From assembly GCF_020905335.1 (NCBI RefSeq), contig NZ_JAJJMN010000002.1:372001-436000 (forward strand): a stretch of DNA of 64,000 bases, written 5' to 3'. Positions 9,118 to 17,876 of the stretch are shown here, one piece after another (positions within the stretch are counted from its first letter, which is position 1; every line of letters begins with the position of its first letter). The stretch comes from Flavobacterium lipolyticum. Its GTDB lineage: Bacteria; Bacteroidota; Bacteroidia; Flavobacteriales; Flavobacteriaceae. Below the pieces are notes generated by a model. The model saw only the letters and a list, made by a program, of their open reading frames with translations, had not been told where the DNA came from and made no database searches. The position numbers and the translations under genes are program-made.

Positions 9118-9178
9118 AAGGATGCACTAGCCGCGAAACTAAACATCCTCCTCATGATCAGGATAGCAGGAAACTATC
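9118..9178 (+). promoter_or_regulatory. Structured leader, copy 2
   Basis: This is the second copy of the leader, directly upstream of the TonB receptor. AGGATG (9119-9124) pairs with CATCCT (9144-9149), and the intervening loop is identical to copy 1. The second hairpin has changed sequence but kept pairing (GATAG 9162-9166 with CTATC 9174-9178), which suggests that the structure matters. Confidence 0.5.
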
Positions 9179-9209
9179 TCATTTAATAATATCAAAAATA
9201 CAAAATTTC

Positions 9210-11822
9210 ATGAAGCATATAATTTCAGCGTGCTTTTTTTTATTCAGCTGGGGAGTGTTTTCTCAAAACGTAACCATAACTGTTGATAAATCAGTAACAC
9301 TAAAAGAATTCTTTAAACAAATTGAAAGCCAGAGTGATTTCAAATTTGCGCATACAGACCAAATCAATACCAGTCAAAAGTATTTTACCGAAACAAAGAC
9401 TTATAAAAATATCAGCGTAAAAGAATTGGTCAATGAACTTAATAAAAGTGCAGCGGTTCAGTTTTCTATCGTTGGCAATAATATTTTTGTAAAGCAAAAA
9501 GTAACCAAAGCACCTAAAAAAAAAAATAAGCTGAGTGGTCAGGTTTTTGACGAGAACAAGCAGCCGGTTATTGGAGCTAATATTTTCATTAAAGAACTTT
9601 CTACCGGTGCAACAACTGATGCAGACGGGAAATTCTCGATAACACTGGACAAAGGAAATTACACCGTATTGATCAGTTATCTGGGCTTGAAAAACAACGA
9701 AAAACAAATTGTAGTTGCTGACGATTCAAGAATCAATTTTTATATGGATTCCGACAGTCATGAGCTGGAGCAGGTCGTAGTAACCACCAATAAGGCTGTG
9801 GATGTTAAAAATACTCAAATGAGTGTAAACAAACTTTCGATGGCCGAGATCAAACGAATTCCTGTGGCCATGGGAGAAGCTGATCCTTTAAAATCGATAT
9901 TGACCTTACCCGGAGTTACCAACGCCGGAGAACTTTCGTCGGGTTTTAATGTCCGCGGTGGTGCAGCCGATCAAAACCTGATTCTGGTAGATGGTGGTCC
10001 GGTTTATGCTGATTCTCACATGTTTGGTTTTTTCTCCATTTTTAATCCTGATATTGTGAATGGATTAGATTTGTATAAAGGAGGAATTCCTTCTAAATAT
10101 GGAGGACGTGTTTCTTCTGTTCTGGATATCACACAGCAAACCGGGGATTTTGAAAAGTACAAAGTTAACGGAGGTATCGGTTTGATCTCAAGCCGCTTAT
10201 TGATGCAGGGACCTATTCAAAAAGAAAAAGGATCTTTTATCATTGCAGGACGTGCTTCGTATGCCCATTTATTCATGAAACTGGCTGATAGTAAGAATTC
10301 CGTGATGTTTTATGATTTAAATGCGAAGTTCAATTATCGCTTAGGAGCCAATAATACACTGTCTTTTTCAGGATATTTTGGGAACGACCTTTTTGATCTT
10401 AATAATCTTTTTAACAGTACTTATGGAAATACAATGGGTATTTTAAGCTGGAAGCATAAGTTTTCCGAGAACTTAAATACCAACTTGTCTGTATATTTCA
10501 GTGATTATAAATTTAATCTGGACCTGGATAGAGAAGGTTTTGAATGGAACAATAAGATTTCGACTTATGGACTTAAATATGGCTGGAGTCAGACGGTATC
10601 AGAAAAATTAAAATTGAATTACGGAATAGAAGGTCAGTATTACGATTTTAATCCCGGAACCGTAAAGCCTACCAATACAACTTCGCAGTTTAATTACAAA
10701 CAGTTGGATAAAAAGTATGCTTTTGAGTCTTCTGTTTATTTGGACTTTGAGCATCAGCTTACAGAGAAACTGAACCTTCGATACGGACTTCGTTACAGTA
10801 TGTTTTACCGTTTAGGAGGGGAAGAAATCAATACCTATGAAGATGGGAAAGCAGTAGTTTACAATCCGTTGTATAAAATTTATGAAGAAGGAACTCCAAC
10901 GGGAAGTATCACTTATAAAAAAGGAGCGACCATCAGTAAGTTTGATAATTTCGAACCGCGTGCTGCAGTATCGTATGCTTTTAATGAGACTACTTCGGTA
11001 AAAGCGAGTTACAACCGAATGGCGCAGTACATTCACATGTTGTCGAATACGCAGTTTCCCTTGCCAACAACGATTTGGACACCAAGCGGCCCTTTTACAA
11101 AACCGCAGCTTTTGGATCAGTATGCCGTAGGTTATTTTCAGAACTTTAAAGATAATGAATACTCTTTCGAAGGAGAGCTGTTCTATAAAAAAATCAAAAA
11201 CCGTATTGATTATATTGACGGAGCCGATATTTTGGCCAATAACAATATAGAACAGGTGATTTTGAATGGTAAAGCCAGGTCTTATGGTATGGAATTAATG
11301 TTGCGAAAAAATACGGGAGCATTAACCGGTTGGGTTTCTTATACCTTATCCAGAGCTGAACAAAAAACACCCGGAAGAACACCGGAAGAACCGGGAGTCG
11401 CAAATGGTAAATGGTATTTATCAGGATATGATAAACTGCACAATTTAAGTGTTGTGGGGAATTATGAATACAATAAAAAATGGTCTTTTAATGCAAATTT
11501 CAGTTTGCAGTCAGGTCAGCCAGTAACCTATGCCAATGGGTATTATGAATTTGGAGGGATTAATGTTCCAAACTTCTCCTTAAGAAATGAAAACAGATTG
11601 CCACTTTTCCACCATTTGGATCTGGCGGCGACTTATACGCCAAAACCGGATAAAAAGAAAGGATGGCAGAGCTACTGGGTATTTAGTCTTTATAATGTTT
11701 ACAACCGAAAAAATGCAGCTGCGATGACTTTTGCAACAAATGAAGACACCGGGATGAATGAGACGAAAAGGCTTTCTATTTTTGGGGTAGTACCGGGAGT
11801 TTCTTATAATTTTAAATTTTAA
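9210..11822 (+). CDS. TonB-dependent receptor with STN signalling domain (FecA-like)
   Basis: This 870-aa outer-membrane receptor is the output and sensor of the upstream sigma/anti-sigma pair. A signal peptide (to about residue 19, ending VFSQ) precedes an STN domain (about 20-98, VTITVDKSVTLKEFFKQIES). A carboxypeptidase-regulatory-like domain follows (about 108-190, LSGQVFDENKQPVIGANIFI). The plug (about 200-320) includes GFNVRGGAADQNLILVDGGP and LYKGGIPSKYGGRVSSVLDI, and the barrel runs to the C-terminal Phe. The shape fits the 'carboxypeptidase-like regulatory / TonB-dependent' receptors that are usually followed by a DUF4249 lipoprotein, as here; the two genes overlap by one base (TAATG). 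The plug sequence GGYPSxYGGR-like motif is typical. The substrate is unknown. Confidence 0.93.
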   Translation: MKHIISACFFLFSWGVFSQNVTITVDKSVTLKEFFKQIESQSDFKFAHTDQINTSQKYFTETKTYKNISVKELVNELNKSAAVQFSIVGNNIFVKQKVTKAPKKKNKLSGQVFDENKQPVIGANIFIKELSTGATTDADGKFSITLDKGNYTVLISYLGLKNNEKQIVVADDSRINFYMDSDSHELEQVVVTTNKAVDVKNTQMSVNKLSMAEIKRIPVAMGEADPLKSILTLPGVTNAGELSSGFNVRGGAADQNLILVDGGPVYADSHMFGFFSIFNPDIVNGLDLYKGGIPSKYGGRVSSVLDITQQTGDFEKYKVNGGIGLISSRLLMQGPIQKEKGSFIIAGRASYAHLFMKLADSKNSVMFYDLNAKFNYRLGANNTLSFSGYFGNDLFDLNNLFNSTYGNTMGILSWKHKFSENLNTNLSVYFSDYKFNLDLDREGFEWNNKISTYGLKYGWSQTVSEKLKLNYGIEGQYYDFNPGTVKPTNTTSQFNYKQLDKKYAFESSVYLDFEHQLTEKLNLRYGLRYSMFYRLGGEEINTYEDGKAVVYNPLYKIYEEGTPTGSITYKKGATISKFDNFEPRAAVSYAFNETTSVKASYNRMAQYIHMLSNTQFPLPTTIWTPSGPFTKPQLLDQYAVGYFQNFKDNEYSFEGELFYKKIKNRIDYIDGADILANNNIEQVILNGKARSYGMELMLRKNTGALTGWVSYTLSRAEQKTPGRTPEEPGVANGKWYLSGYDKLHNLSVVGNYEYNKKWSFNANFSLQSGQPVTYANGYYEFGGINVPNFSLRNENRLPLFHHLDLAATYTPKPDKKKGWQSYWVFSLYNVYNRKNAAAMTFATNEDTGMNETKRLSIFGVVPGVSYNFKF

Positions 11823-12697
11823 TGAATATGCAAAGGATTGATATAAAAACGATAAAGAAGAATACAATAGCTATTTTGGGTTTTGTTTTGGTACTGTTTT
11901 TCTCCTCTTGTGATGATGTGGTAAAACTTGATTTAGAAACCGGAGAAACGAGAATCGTAGTCGACGCCGAAATTATCTGGAAAAAAGGAACCTCCGGTAG
12001 TGAGCAGGTCATCAAGGTGAGTAAAACGGCTCCTTATTACAACGATAAAACTCCAAAAGTCTCAGGAGCTAAAGTAAAAGTGACCAATAGCAAAGGAGAT
12101 GTCTTTACTTTTAATGAAACAGGACCAGGACTTTACGTATGTACTAATTTCGTACCTGTGATCAACATGGATTATGTGCTTTCTGTAGAGGCAGAAGGGC
12201 AAACTTTTACGGCTGCCGAAAAGTTAATTTCAGTATCACCTATTGATAAAATAGAACAGAAACGCGTTCCGGATGTAGCCGGAGACGACTTGTATGAGAT
12301 ATCGTTTTATTTTAAAGACCCGGCGGATCAGGTCAATTTTTATCTTACCGATTATAAGAGTGATGTTTTTCGTCTTCCTTCACACACGCTGTTAGATGAT
12401 GAATTGTTTAATGGAAATGAAATATATCCAAGATTTTCAGATCCCGATTTGAAACCGGGAAAAAGTCTTTCGGTGATAAATCGAGGTATTTCTAAGAATT
12501 TTTACAACTATATGAGTTTAATTTTAGAGATATACGGAGGAAGTCCTTTTTCTATTCCTCCCGGAAATATCAGAGGGAACATTGTAAACACTACAAATGC
12601 CAATAATTTTGCTTTTGGTTATTTCAGGCTTTGTGAAGCAGATAGCTTTTCCTATACCGTACAAGAGAACGATAATATTGTCTATCCGGGAAAGTAA
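11822..12697 (+). CDS. DUF4249-family lipoprotein
   Basis: This 291-aa lipoprotein has its lipobox Cys at residue 30 (LFFSSC) after a short basic N-terminal extension; the ATG at 11828 is a possible alternative start. The beta-rich N-terminal region (TRIVVDAEI, SGAKVKVTNSKGDVFTF, GLYVCTNF, YVLSVEAEGQTFTA) and the later DEISFYFKDPAD-like and DELFNGNE parts match the DUF4249 family, found in Bacteroidota directly after TonB receptors of the upstream type. Its start overlaps the receptor stop by one base, so translation is probably coupled. By context it should act as an outer-membrane accessory to that receptor, like a SusD substitute; its biochemical role is not established. Confidence 0.88.
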   Translation: MNMQRIDIKTIKKNTIAILGFVLVLFFSSCDDVVKLDLETGETRIVVDAEIIWKKGTSGSEQVIKVSKTAPYYNDKTPKVSGAKVKVTNSKGDVFTFNETGPGLYVCTNFVPVINMDYVLSVEAEGQTFTAAEKLISVSPIDKIEQKRVPDVAGDDLYEISFYFKDPADQVNFYLTDYKSDVFRLPSHTLLDDELFNGNEIYPRFSDPDLKPGKSLSVINRGISKNFYNYMSLILEIYGGSPFSIPPGNIRGNIVNTTNANNFAFGYFRLCEADSFSYTVQENDNIVYPGK

Positions 12698-12726
12698 AAT
12701 TTTAATTGAAGGTTGATTTGTGACTA

Positions 12727-12764
12727 CATCTGGCATATAAATAGTTATGTCAGATGTTTTTTTT
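12727..12764 (+). terminator. Terminator of the sigma/receptor operon
   Basis: CATCTGGCATA (12727-12737) pairs with TATGTCAGATG (12746-12756) with one G-T wobble, followed by eight T. It lies 30 bases after the DUF4249 stop. Confidence 0.8.
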
Positions 12765-12784
12765 ATGCCGTAATTTTAGGTTAT

Positions 12785-12817
12785 AAAAAAAAGGATTTTA
12801 ACAAAATCCTTTTTTTT
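12785..12817. terminator. Bidirectional terminator between convergent genes
   Basis: A perfect 15-bp stem (12785-12799 with 12803-12817, loop AAC) has an A-run on the left arm and a T-run on the right, so it can stop transcription from both sides. It sits between the DUF4249 gene and the oppositely oriented META gene. Confidence 0.8.
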
Positions 12818-12879
12818 AAATCTGATAAAAGATACAGCTGTTTTTAACTAAGATTGGGATGAATCAAGAAGTTACCGGA

Positions 12880-13308
12880 CTACTTTCTTTTGAAACGCAT
12901 CATCGGAACATCGTTAAGCAATAAGTTTAGTTTGCCTTCTTTATCAATAGAATAAGAGGTAATTTTTCGGATCATCTCAGTAAAAGTCTGTTCCCCGCCG
13001 CCTTCGCAAAACATCATCGTGGTAGGCCCCTGTTCGCCAAAGCTGATCGTTTTTCCCTTTAAAGTATAAGGAGCACTGTACCCATTACAACCCGCATTTC
13101 CGAAAACCTGACCGGTATTCTGGTCAAACTTGATAAAAGGTTTTTTGTTGGGATATAAACCCTCAAAAGCAATTCTCGGACCCGAAATGTATTCGAGCTC
13201 CCAGGTAGTATCAAAAAGAGCGGTATTTTTTGTAGTATCCTTTGTAGCGTTGCAGGAAGTAAAAAATAGAGCAATTGCAGCAAGCAGTAGTGTTACGTAG
13301 TTTTTCAT
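12880..13308 (-). CDS. META-domain (HslJ-like) lipoprotein
   Basis: This is a 142-aa exported lipoprotein. The start at 13308 gives a perfect lipoprotein signal (MKNYVTLLLAAIALFFTSC, Cys19); the longer frame adds nine unlikely residues. The META domain covers about residues 32-140: TTWELEYISG near the start, the hallmark GNAGCNGYSAPYTLKG, then TTMMFCEGGGEQTFTEMI and a closing VPMMRFKRK. The two remaining Cys residues in the domain could form the disulphide seen in some relatives. In other bacteria META/HslJ proteins are linked to stress or antibiotic tolerance, but the molecular function is unclear. It appears monocistronic and is transcribed towards the bidirectional terminator at 12785. Confidence 0.88.
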   Translation of the reverse strand: MKNYVTLLLAAIALFFTSCNATKDTTKNTALFDTTWELEYISGPRIAFEGLYPNKKPFIKFDQNTGQVFGNAGCNGYSAPYTLKGKTISFGEQGPTTMMFCEGGGEQTFTEMIRKITSYSIDKEGKLNLLLNDVPMMRFKRK

Positions 13309-13486
13309 CTGTTTTTTTGAAGATAAAATTAACAAGTTTTGGGTTATGATAATCGTTTTTCGGATAGAACTTCGTTTAAAATTTTAAAGCTTTAGGAAAC
13401 AGCAATGTTTTCAAAAAACATTCGGAATCAGGACTGGATTTTAAAAAGCAAAACATAAATCAGGAACATTGAACTTACCATGTGTG

Positions 13487-14272
13487 TTACACTCTTCTGG
13501 GATCTCCTTTTAAATAAGTTTTGCTATATTTAAAATATTCGGTTGAAGTTCTTTCTCCTGCTTTCCCGTCAATTCTAAGAACACTTCCGGCACTATTAAG
13601 AAGTTTTTGAAGCTCGACAGCTTCGTTTGTAACCTTCCCGGAATAGTACATCGTTTGGTTTCCCTGCGCTATGATTTGTTCTACAATATGCGTGTTGGGC
13701 AGTGTAATTAGATGCTGTTCCATCATACGGCGCAACAGAACAGCGGCACCACATTGTTTGGAGACCGCATTGGGATCGTATTTGCCGTCCTGAACATATT
13801 TACCTTTAGTGTACTGATTCGAATAACTCCATAAATAAGGCGAATTTATTCCCTGCTTGTAATATCCTAATCCGTTAAACAATTCAAGTCGGTAAAGAAT
13901 TCCGGCAATGCTCCAGTCTGTCCATGAATTTAGCTTGTCGTAAATCAAGGCGTCATTTGCGCTCACTTCCCAGGTAAATGGAGGATTTCCTGCTTTCGGA
14001 CGACCTGCTGGTACGTTAACCGTACGCTTAGTAAGTGGGTCGCCATTGTGCAAATGAGTAGTAAAGTTCAGACTTCCTTCCATACAATGTATAATAGAAA
14101 TCATGTACCAGGGAATATTTAAGGGATCACCAACAGATTGATATCTGCTTTTGTTTGAAACTATTTTAGCCACCAATGCATCAATTTCAGGATATTTGAC
14201 TTCTTTTATAATGCAGGATGCAAACAACTTTTCGTAATTGCTTTTTTTGTCAGGGGGTACTGTTGTTGCCAT
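13487..14272 (-). CDS. Peptidoglycan-active protein: lysozyme-like domain plus peptidoglycan-binding tail
   Basis: The 261-aa protein has no signal peptide. Residues about 45-190 carry a conserved-looking block with IPWYMISIIHCMEGSLNF (Glu65 is the best candidate catalytic acid), THLHNGDPL, VPAGRP, FTWEVSANDAL and LELFNGLGYYKQGINSPYLW, which resembles lysozyme-superfamily or transglycosylase cell-wall hydrolases of phage and Bacteroidota. Residues about 210-250 (AVELQKLLNSAGSVLRIDGK) look like a peptidoglycan_binding_1 module. The gene stands alone on the minus strand. The lack of a signal peptide is odd for a wall hydrolase and would fit release by lysis, a dedicated secretion route, or a phage origin. 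Fold assignment is moderate and the catalytic role is inferred. Confidence 0.6.
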   Translation of the reverse strand: MATTVPPDKKSNYEKLFASCIIKEVKYPEIDALVAKIVSNKSRYQSVGDPLNIPWYMISIIHCMEGSLNFTTHLHNGDPLTKRTVNVPAGRPKAGNPPFTWEVSANDALIYDKLNSWTDWSIAGILYRLELFNGLGYYKQGINSPYLWSYSNQYTKGKYVQDGKYDPNAVSKQCGAAVLLRRMMEQHLITLPNTHIVEQIIAQGNQTMYYSGKVTNEAVELQKLLNSAGSVLRIDGKAGERTSTEYFKYSKTYLKGDPRRV

Positions 14273-14766
14273 AAGTATAGTTGGTTAGCGTTGAGTTCTA
14301 TTCAACGGATTAGTTGGATTTAGATAGTATAAAGTTAGTTTAAAAATGCTATTTTTGTTTTAACAGGTTTAAAAACAGGTATTTATACTTGTTTTTGAAA
14401 AGGTGGCCAGGATTATTTTTGATAAAAAACGAAGAGAAGTAGTTGCAATTGAAAAAAGAAACGGATATCGAGCGTTGATAGAAGGTGTTGAGTTGGTTTT
14501 TATAAGAGTACAATAGGTGCTAAAGTTCTAAATTTAGAGTTAAAGTCGTCAAAAGCAAAAAATCAGCTCTGTTTCATTTTTTAGAAAACAGAAAGTTTTA
14601 AGTTAATGCAATCGTAACCCTTTCAAAAGGATTTACTTAGAGTATTCGCAACATTTTTTGATAAAAAGGAAGAAGTAGAAAACAATTTTACGTTGATTTT
14701 TATAGATTTGTACTATCAATAATATGCCCAAAAACGGATTGGGATTAATTATAAAATACTAAGACA
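14273..14766. other. Intergenic region between divergent genes
   Basis: No gene is visible in 494 bases. The only feature I can point to is a TAnnTTTG-type -7 box (TAGATTTG, 14703-14710) placed to serve the gene at 14767; no well-spaced TTG is present. Confidence 0.4.
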
Positions 14767-15402
14767 ATGAAAGCGGTTACTTCACTATTTTTATTTTTAA
14801 TATTTGTCTACTCAAATTCTTATTCACAGTTAAGCTCAGATAAAATATTCGAAAGTTTTAAACAGGGAGAACGGACCAATTGTTCGTCGATTGCCTTTAT
14901 TAAAGCCTCTTTAAATGTCTATGGATTAGACAATCTTTTTGTAAACGAAAAGACCGGTGAAAACACTCACAAAATCACCTTAAAAAACAATGCATCATTC
15001 AATCTGCAAGAGGGCGAAATCAGTAAAGCTAAAATATCGGCCGGGTTTATTTATATTAAAGACAATCCTGAGAGTGAAAAAATCACCGATTATGCAATAC
15101 TGACTTATGCTGTAATGGCGAAATACAAACAAATTATTGATAAGGTCGATACTTTTGACAAAGCATTAGAAGATTTAGAAGATGGTTCAGTATATACTCC
15201 TACCATTTACAAATATTTAGGATTCAAAGAAGGTAAACAAGTGCTAAAGTTAAAACGACAATCCGGAAGTGAATACTGCGGAGTAGTAGCATGGTCTACT
15301 GCTCATGCCGTTTTTGTCTGTGAAGATTTTATGGACTATTATGGCAATAAAAAAAGTATCTGGATCAAGTATCCGGGACGTTTCAGAGTCATTAAATCGT
15401 AA
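14767..15402 (+). CDS. Secreted protein with possible papain/calpain-like Cys-His pair
   Basis: This is a 211-aa exported protein (signal peptide MKAVTSLFLFLIFVYSNSYS) of no family I can name with confidence. The string KQGERTNCSSIAFIKASL around Cys39 resembles the Q-G-x3-C active-site helix of calpain-type cysteine peptidases, and GVVAWSTAHAVFVCEDF around His180 could supply the catalytic His. An Asn or Asp partner may lie in the following DYYGNKKS segment. Between them is a lysine-rich region with LKNNASFNL and a helix (YAVMAKYKQIIDKV). If the fold is right, the protein would be a periplasmic or secreted peptidase-like protein; it could equally be a catalytically dead relative. A -7 box at 14703-14710 probably drives it. 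Confidence 0.62.
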   Translation: MKAVTSLFLFLIFVYSNSYSQLSSDKIFESFKQGERTNCSSIAFIKASLNVYGLDNLFVNEKTGENTHKITLKNNASFNLQEGEISKAKISAGFIYIKDNPESEKITDYAILTYAVMAKYKQIIDKVDTFDKALEDLEDGSVYTPTIYKYLGFKEGKQVLKLKRQSGSEYCGVVAWSTAHAVFVCEDFMDYYGNKKSIWIKYPGRFRVIKS

Positions 15403-15558
15403 GCACAAGTAAAGATTTACGGGGAAATGTGGAGATTTCCATAAAAAAACAAACAAGCATTAAATTCCTGAAATGTGCGCTCCAGTACCTCAGAATTGTC
15501 TTATAGATTGACATAAAATAAAATGTTAATTTTTTTTTAAAAAAAGGAATCATTAAAG

Positions 15559-15588
15559 TTGCGGCTTAAGTTAATTTGTATACTTTTG
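15559..15588 (+). promoter_or_regulatory. Bacteroidota-type promoter for the 15620 gene
   Basis: TTG (15559-15561) is separated by 19 bases from TACTTTTG (15581-15588), an exact match to the TTG-(about 19)-TAnnTTTG consensus. Transcription would begin near 15595, giving a leader of about 25 bases before the ATG. Confidence 0.72.
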
Positions 15589-15619
15589 TGTTCCTCAAAC
15601 AACCAATTACATTAGTAAA

Positions 15620-16069
15620 ATGAAAAGTAAAATAATTCTAGTAAGTTTCTTTTTCTTTTTTGCAACTGGAGCTATTTCAGCACAGGCAAAAAATGCTCCA
15701 AGAAGTATAATCAGTACAACAGCAATTATCCGCAAATACCATGATCAAAAAGAATTGAGCGGTATGCAAAAAGGGGAGCTTTTGGAATTATACATCGAGC
15801 GTATTAAAGTTTTAGTAAAAACACTTCCTTATATCGCTTTGGTTACTAAACCAGGTGTTACTATGGCAGACTTAGGTATTCCGGACGATAGTGAGCACAA
15901 AAAAGTGTTAGACGGTCAGGCAGAAGGAACAACAGTATTTTTGGATACTACTGTAGAGTTTCAAAGAAAAATGATGCCTTACTCAGATAAAGGAAATTTA
16001 ATTGCTGCAATTTTATTCTACGAAAGTACATTGAAATCATTACACGAGTTCAATGATATCATGAACTAA
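15620..16069 (+). CDS. Small secreted protein of unknown function
   Basis: This 149-aa protein has a clear Sec signal peptide (MKSKIILVSFFFFFATGAIS, cut after AQA). The mature part is mostly helical, with the segments LLELYIERIKVLVKTLPYIA, MADLGIPDDSEHKKVLDGQA and FYESTLKSLHEFNDIM, and has no cysteine. I do not recognise the family. It has its own strong-looking promoter (15559-15588) and its own strong terminator (16102-16139), so it is a monocistronic unit, and such compact arrangements are often well expressed. It would end up in the periplasm. Confidence 0.78.
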   Translation: MKSKIILVSFFFFFATGAISAQAKNAPRSIISTTAIIRKYHDQKELSGMQKGELLELYIERIKVLVKTLPYIALVTKPGVTMADLGIPDDSEHKKVLDGQAEGTTVFLDTTVEFQRKMMPYSDKGNLIAAILFYESTLKSLHEFNDIMN

Positions 16070-16101
16070 AGTTATCAGGATCTGATTCCTATAAAAAATA
16101 G

Positions 16102-16139
16102 AAACCTCCAAAGTCATTTGACTTTGGAGGTTTTTTTTT
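16102..16139 (+). terminator. Strong terminator
   Basis: A 14-bp stem (16102-16115 with 16120-16133, loop ATTT) is followed by nine T. It ends the 15620 transcript. Confidence 0.85.
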
Positions 16140-16173
16140 GTTTTTACAGTATAAAACGGGTATTAATACGGGT

Positions 16174-16202
16174 TTGCAATCACCATAAATTGGGTTACTT
16201 TG
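16174..16202 (+). promoter_or_regulatory. Promoter for the 16239 gene
   Basis: TTG (16174-16176) is followed after 19 bases by TACTTTG (16196-16202), one base shorter than the TAnnTTTG consensus. Its position overlaps the possible TTG start at 16200, which argues that translation begins at the ATG at 16239 instead. Confidence 0.55.
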
Positions 16203-16238
16203 ATTGCACAAGTTATTAACGCTAAAAAAAAGTTTATC

Positions 16239-17786
16239 ATGCTAAAACGTAAAAACCCTGATGAAGAAGGGAATTTAAATCAGCTGACCTCTGATTTTGC
16301 TCAGCAGGCAAATGAGGCCCTATTCGAAGCACTTCAGGAAGAGAAAGGTGTATTGGATAAATTGATGTCCGGTTATCAAAAAGTTCAGATTGAAGATCCA
16401 ATCAGACCTTTTTATGAAGAAGACCTTCAACAAATTGTAAAAAATGTAGATTATGGCATTTTACAGGTACTAGAAGGCACCTGGGTAAGTTACAATAATA
16501 ACAGTGACAATCAGAGTGATAAAAAACTCATTGGCAGCGGTATACATACCACCATCATGCCTTCACCGGGTACCAACGCAGGAACCATTCCGGGAAAATA
16601 CAGTTTTGAGTGCGAAGAATATATTGAAAAACTTACTTTTAATCTGGTACCGGGTGGTGTTCGAAACCGTGGTGGTGCAAACGAGCAGTTTTGCGGCGCT
16701 GTGAAATACGAACAAAGCATCAAAAGTGTAAACCGCGTAACCGGTCAGGACGCTTTGCAATACACTCCAATTCACGAAGAGAACGGAATGTATCTGTGGT
16801 TGAGTGATATCTTTAACTATGCGGCAACAGAAAAAACGATTAGTGAAGACCGTGGTATTCATGCCATATCACCTAACAATCCAAATAAAGATTTATACAA
16901 AAGCGGTTATCAGGATGAAACCCTGTTTTTAATCAAGAACGATCAGGGAAACAAAGAATATGTAACGCTGGAAAACTTAAACGGAAGAAAATATTACGAG
17001 ATTATTGCTTCAAAAGAACTTAAAGCAGGAGCAGGGCAGACCGGACCTTATTTTATACCCGATTATTCGATTTCGAGAAGTGGTGTAATTCCCCATGGAA
17101 GTACAATTACTTTACTGGGAGATTTAAAGCCAAATAAATCGGGTTATTTGATTAGTGGTGCTCCACAGTACCCGGAAGGATTCGCGGCCTGGGACTATAA
17201 ACACCTTGCTATTTCGCAAACAATGGGGGGAGCAGATGCCAGCAATGAGCCTATAAATCTGGATGCACCTCCACCACCTTGGGTATTTGAGACATTGGAT
17301 GATAAAAACGATGAACGTGAAAATAAAATCTATACGCAGCGAATATTAGCGCATCCTTTATATCCTTATTCGGTGCGGCCAGATTTACGTCTTCGGGATA
17401 CGCTTAAAAGTGATGTGGTAAAAAACCATGTACTGATCGAGATGTCCTCTAAAAATAAAACCGGAGCTCAGGGAGGAATCCTAAATGTTCCGTTTGTCAA
17501 TCGTTTTGTTCCTACAGTCGAAATGAACATGAGAATGTGGATTGAAACTGTTGTCGAAAACAAAAAAGAAATTCTTCAATTGCAATACGAGCAGGTCATA
17601 TTTTTCGAGTTTGATTTCGGAGACGATGGCGGTACGACAAGCTGGCCACACATACAAGTCAATACACTTCGTAAAATGGAAGATGTATCACCTGATCAGA
17701 AACGATTAATAGAAGAGCAATTCCCGGGAACTTATAAAATGGGATCTTCGGGGGAGGCTTCGGGCTGTCCGCATCACAAAGAGTAA
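16239..17786 (+). CDS. Large cytosolic protein of unknown function
   Basis: This is a 515-aa protein without signal peptide or membrane segment. I chose ATG 16239 because a promoter covers the upstream TTG. The region around LEGTWVSYNN, GSGIHTTIMPSPGTN and NRGGANEQFCGAVKYEQSI has the look of a small beta-barrel of the lipocalin/heme-binding (nitrobindin-like) kind, but I cannot confirm ligands. The second half contains PHGSTITLLGDLKPNKSG, a Pro-rich NLDAPPPPWVFET and FFEFDFGDDGGTTSWPHIQV, and the protein ends GCPHHKE, a possible metal-binding tail. It is monocistronic with its own promoter and terminator. I do not assign a function. Confidence 0.75.
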   Translation: MLKRKNPDEEGNLNQLTSDFAQQANEALFEALQEEKGVLDKLMSGYQKVQIEDPIRPFYEEDLQQIVKNVDYGILQVLEGTWVSYNNNSDNQSDKKLIGSGIHTTIMPSPGTNAGTIPGKYSFECEEYIEKLTFNLVPGGVRNRGGANEQFCGAVKYEQSIKSVNRVTGQDALQYTPIHEENGMYLWLSDIFNYAATEKTISEDRGIHAISPNNPNKDLYKSGYQDETLFLIKNDQGNKEYVTLENLNGRKYYEIIASKELKAGAGQTGPYFIPDYSISRSGVIPHGSTITLLGDLKPNKSGYLISGAPQYPEGFAAWDYKHLAISQTMGGADASNEPINLDAPPPPWVFETLDDKNDERENKIYTQRILAHPLYPYSVRPDLRLRDTLKSDVVKNHVLIEMSSKNKTGAQGGILNVPFVNRFVPTVEMNMRMWIETVVENKKEILQLQYEQVIFFEFDFGDDGGTTSWPHIQVNTLRKMEDVSPDQKRLIEEQFPGTYKMGSSGEASGCPHHKE

Positions 17787-17876
17787 CTTACAATAAATGT
17801 TGACAAGCAGGAAGTGAGTTAATAGCCTATAACCGATTTAACAGATAACATAGTGCTGTAGGGCGTTACTGTTTAT

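Larger units (their letters stand above)
8664..9235 (+). repeat. 286-bp tandem duplication spanning fecR end and receptor gene start
   Basis: Two diverged direct copies lie head to tail at about 8664-8949 and 8950-9235. Each unit holds the last ~53 codons of the FecR gene, its stop, a structured intergenic leader, and the first codons of the TonB receptor (MK.IISACF). Equivalent landmarks (stop codons 8821 and 9107; ATGs 8924 and 9210) are all 286 bases apart. The copies now differ at many positions, so the event is not recent. Confidence 0.88.
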
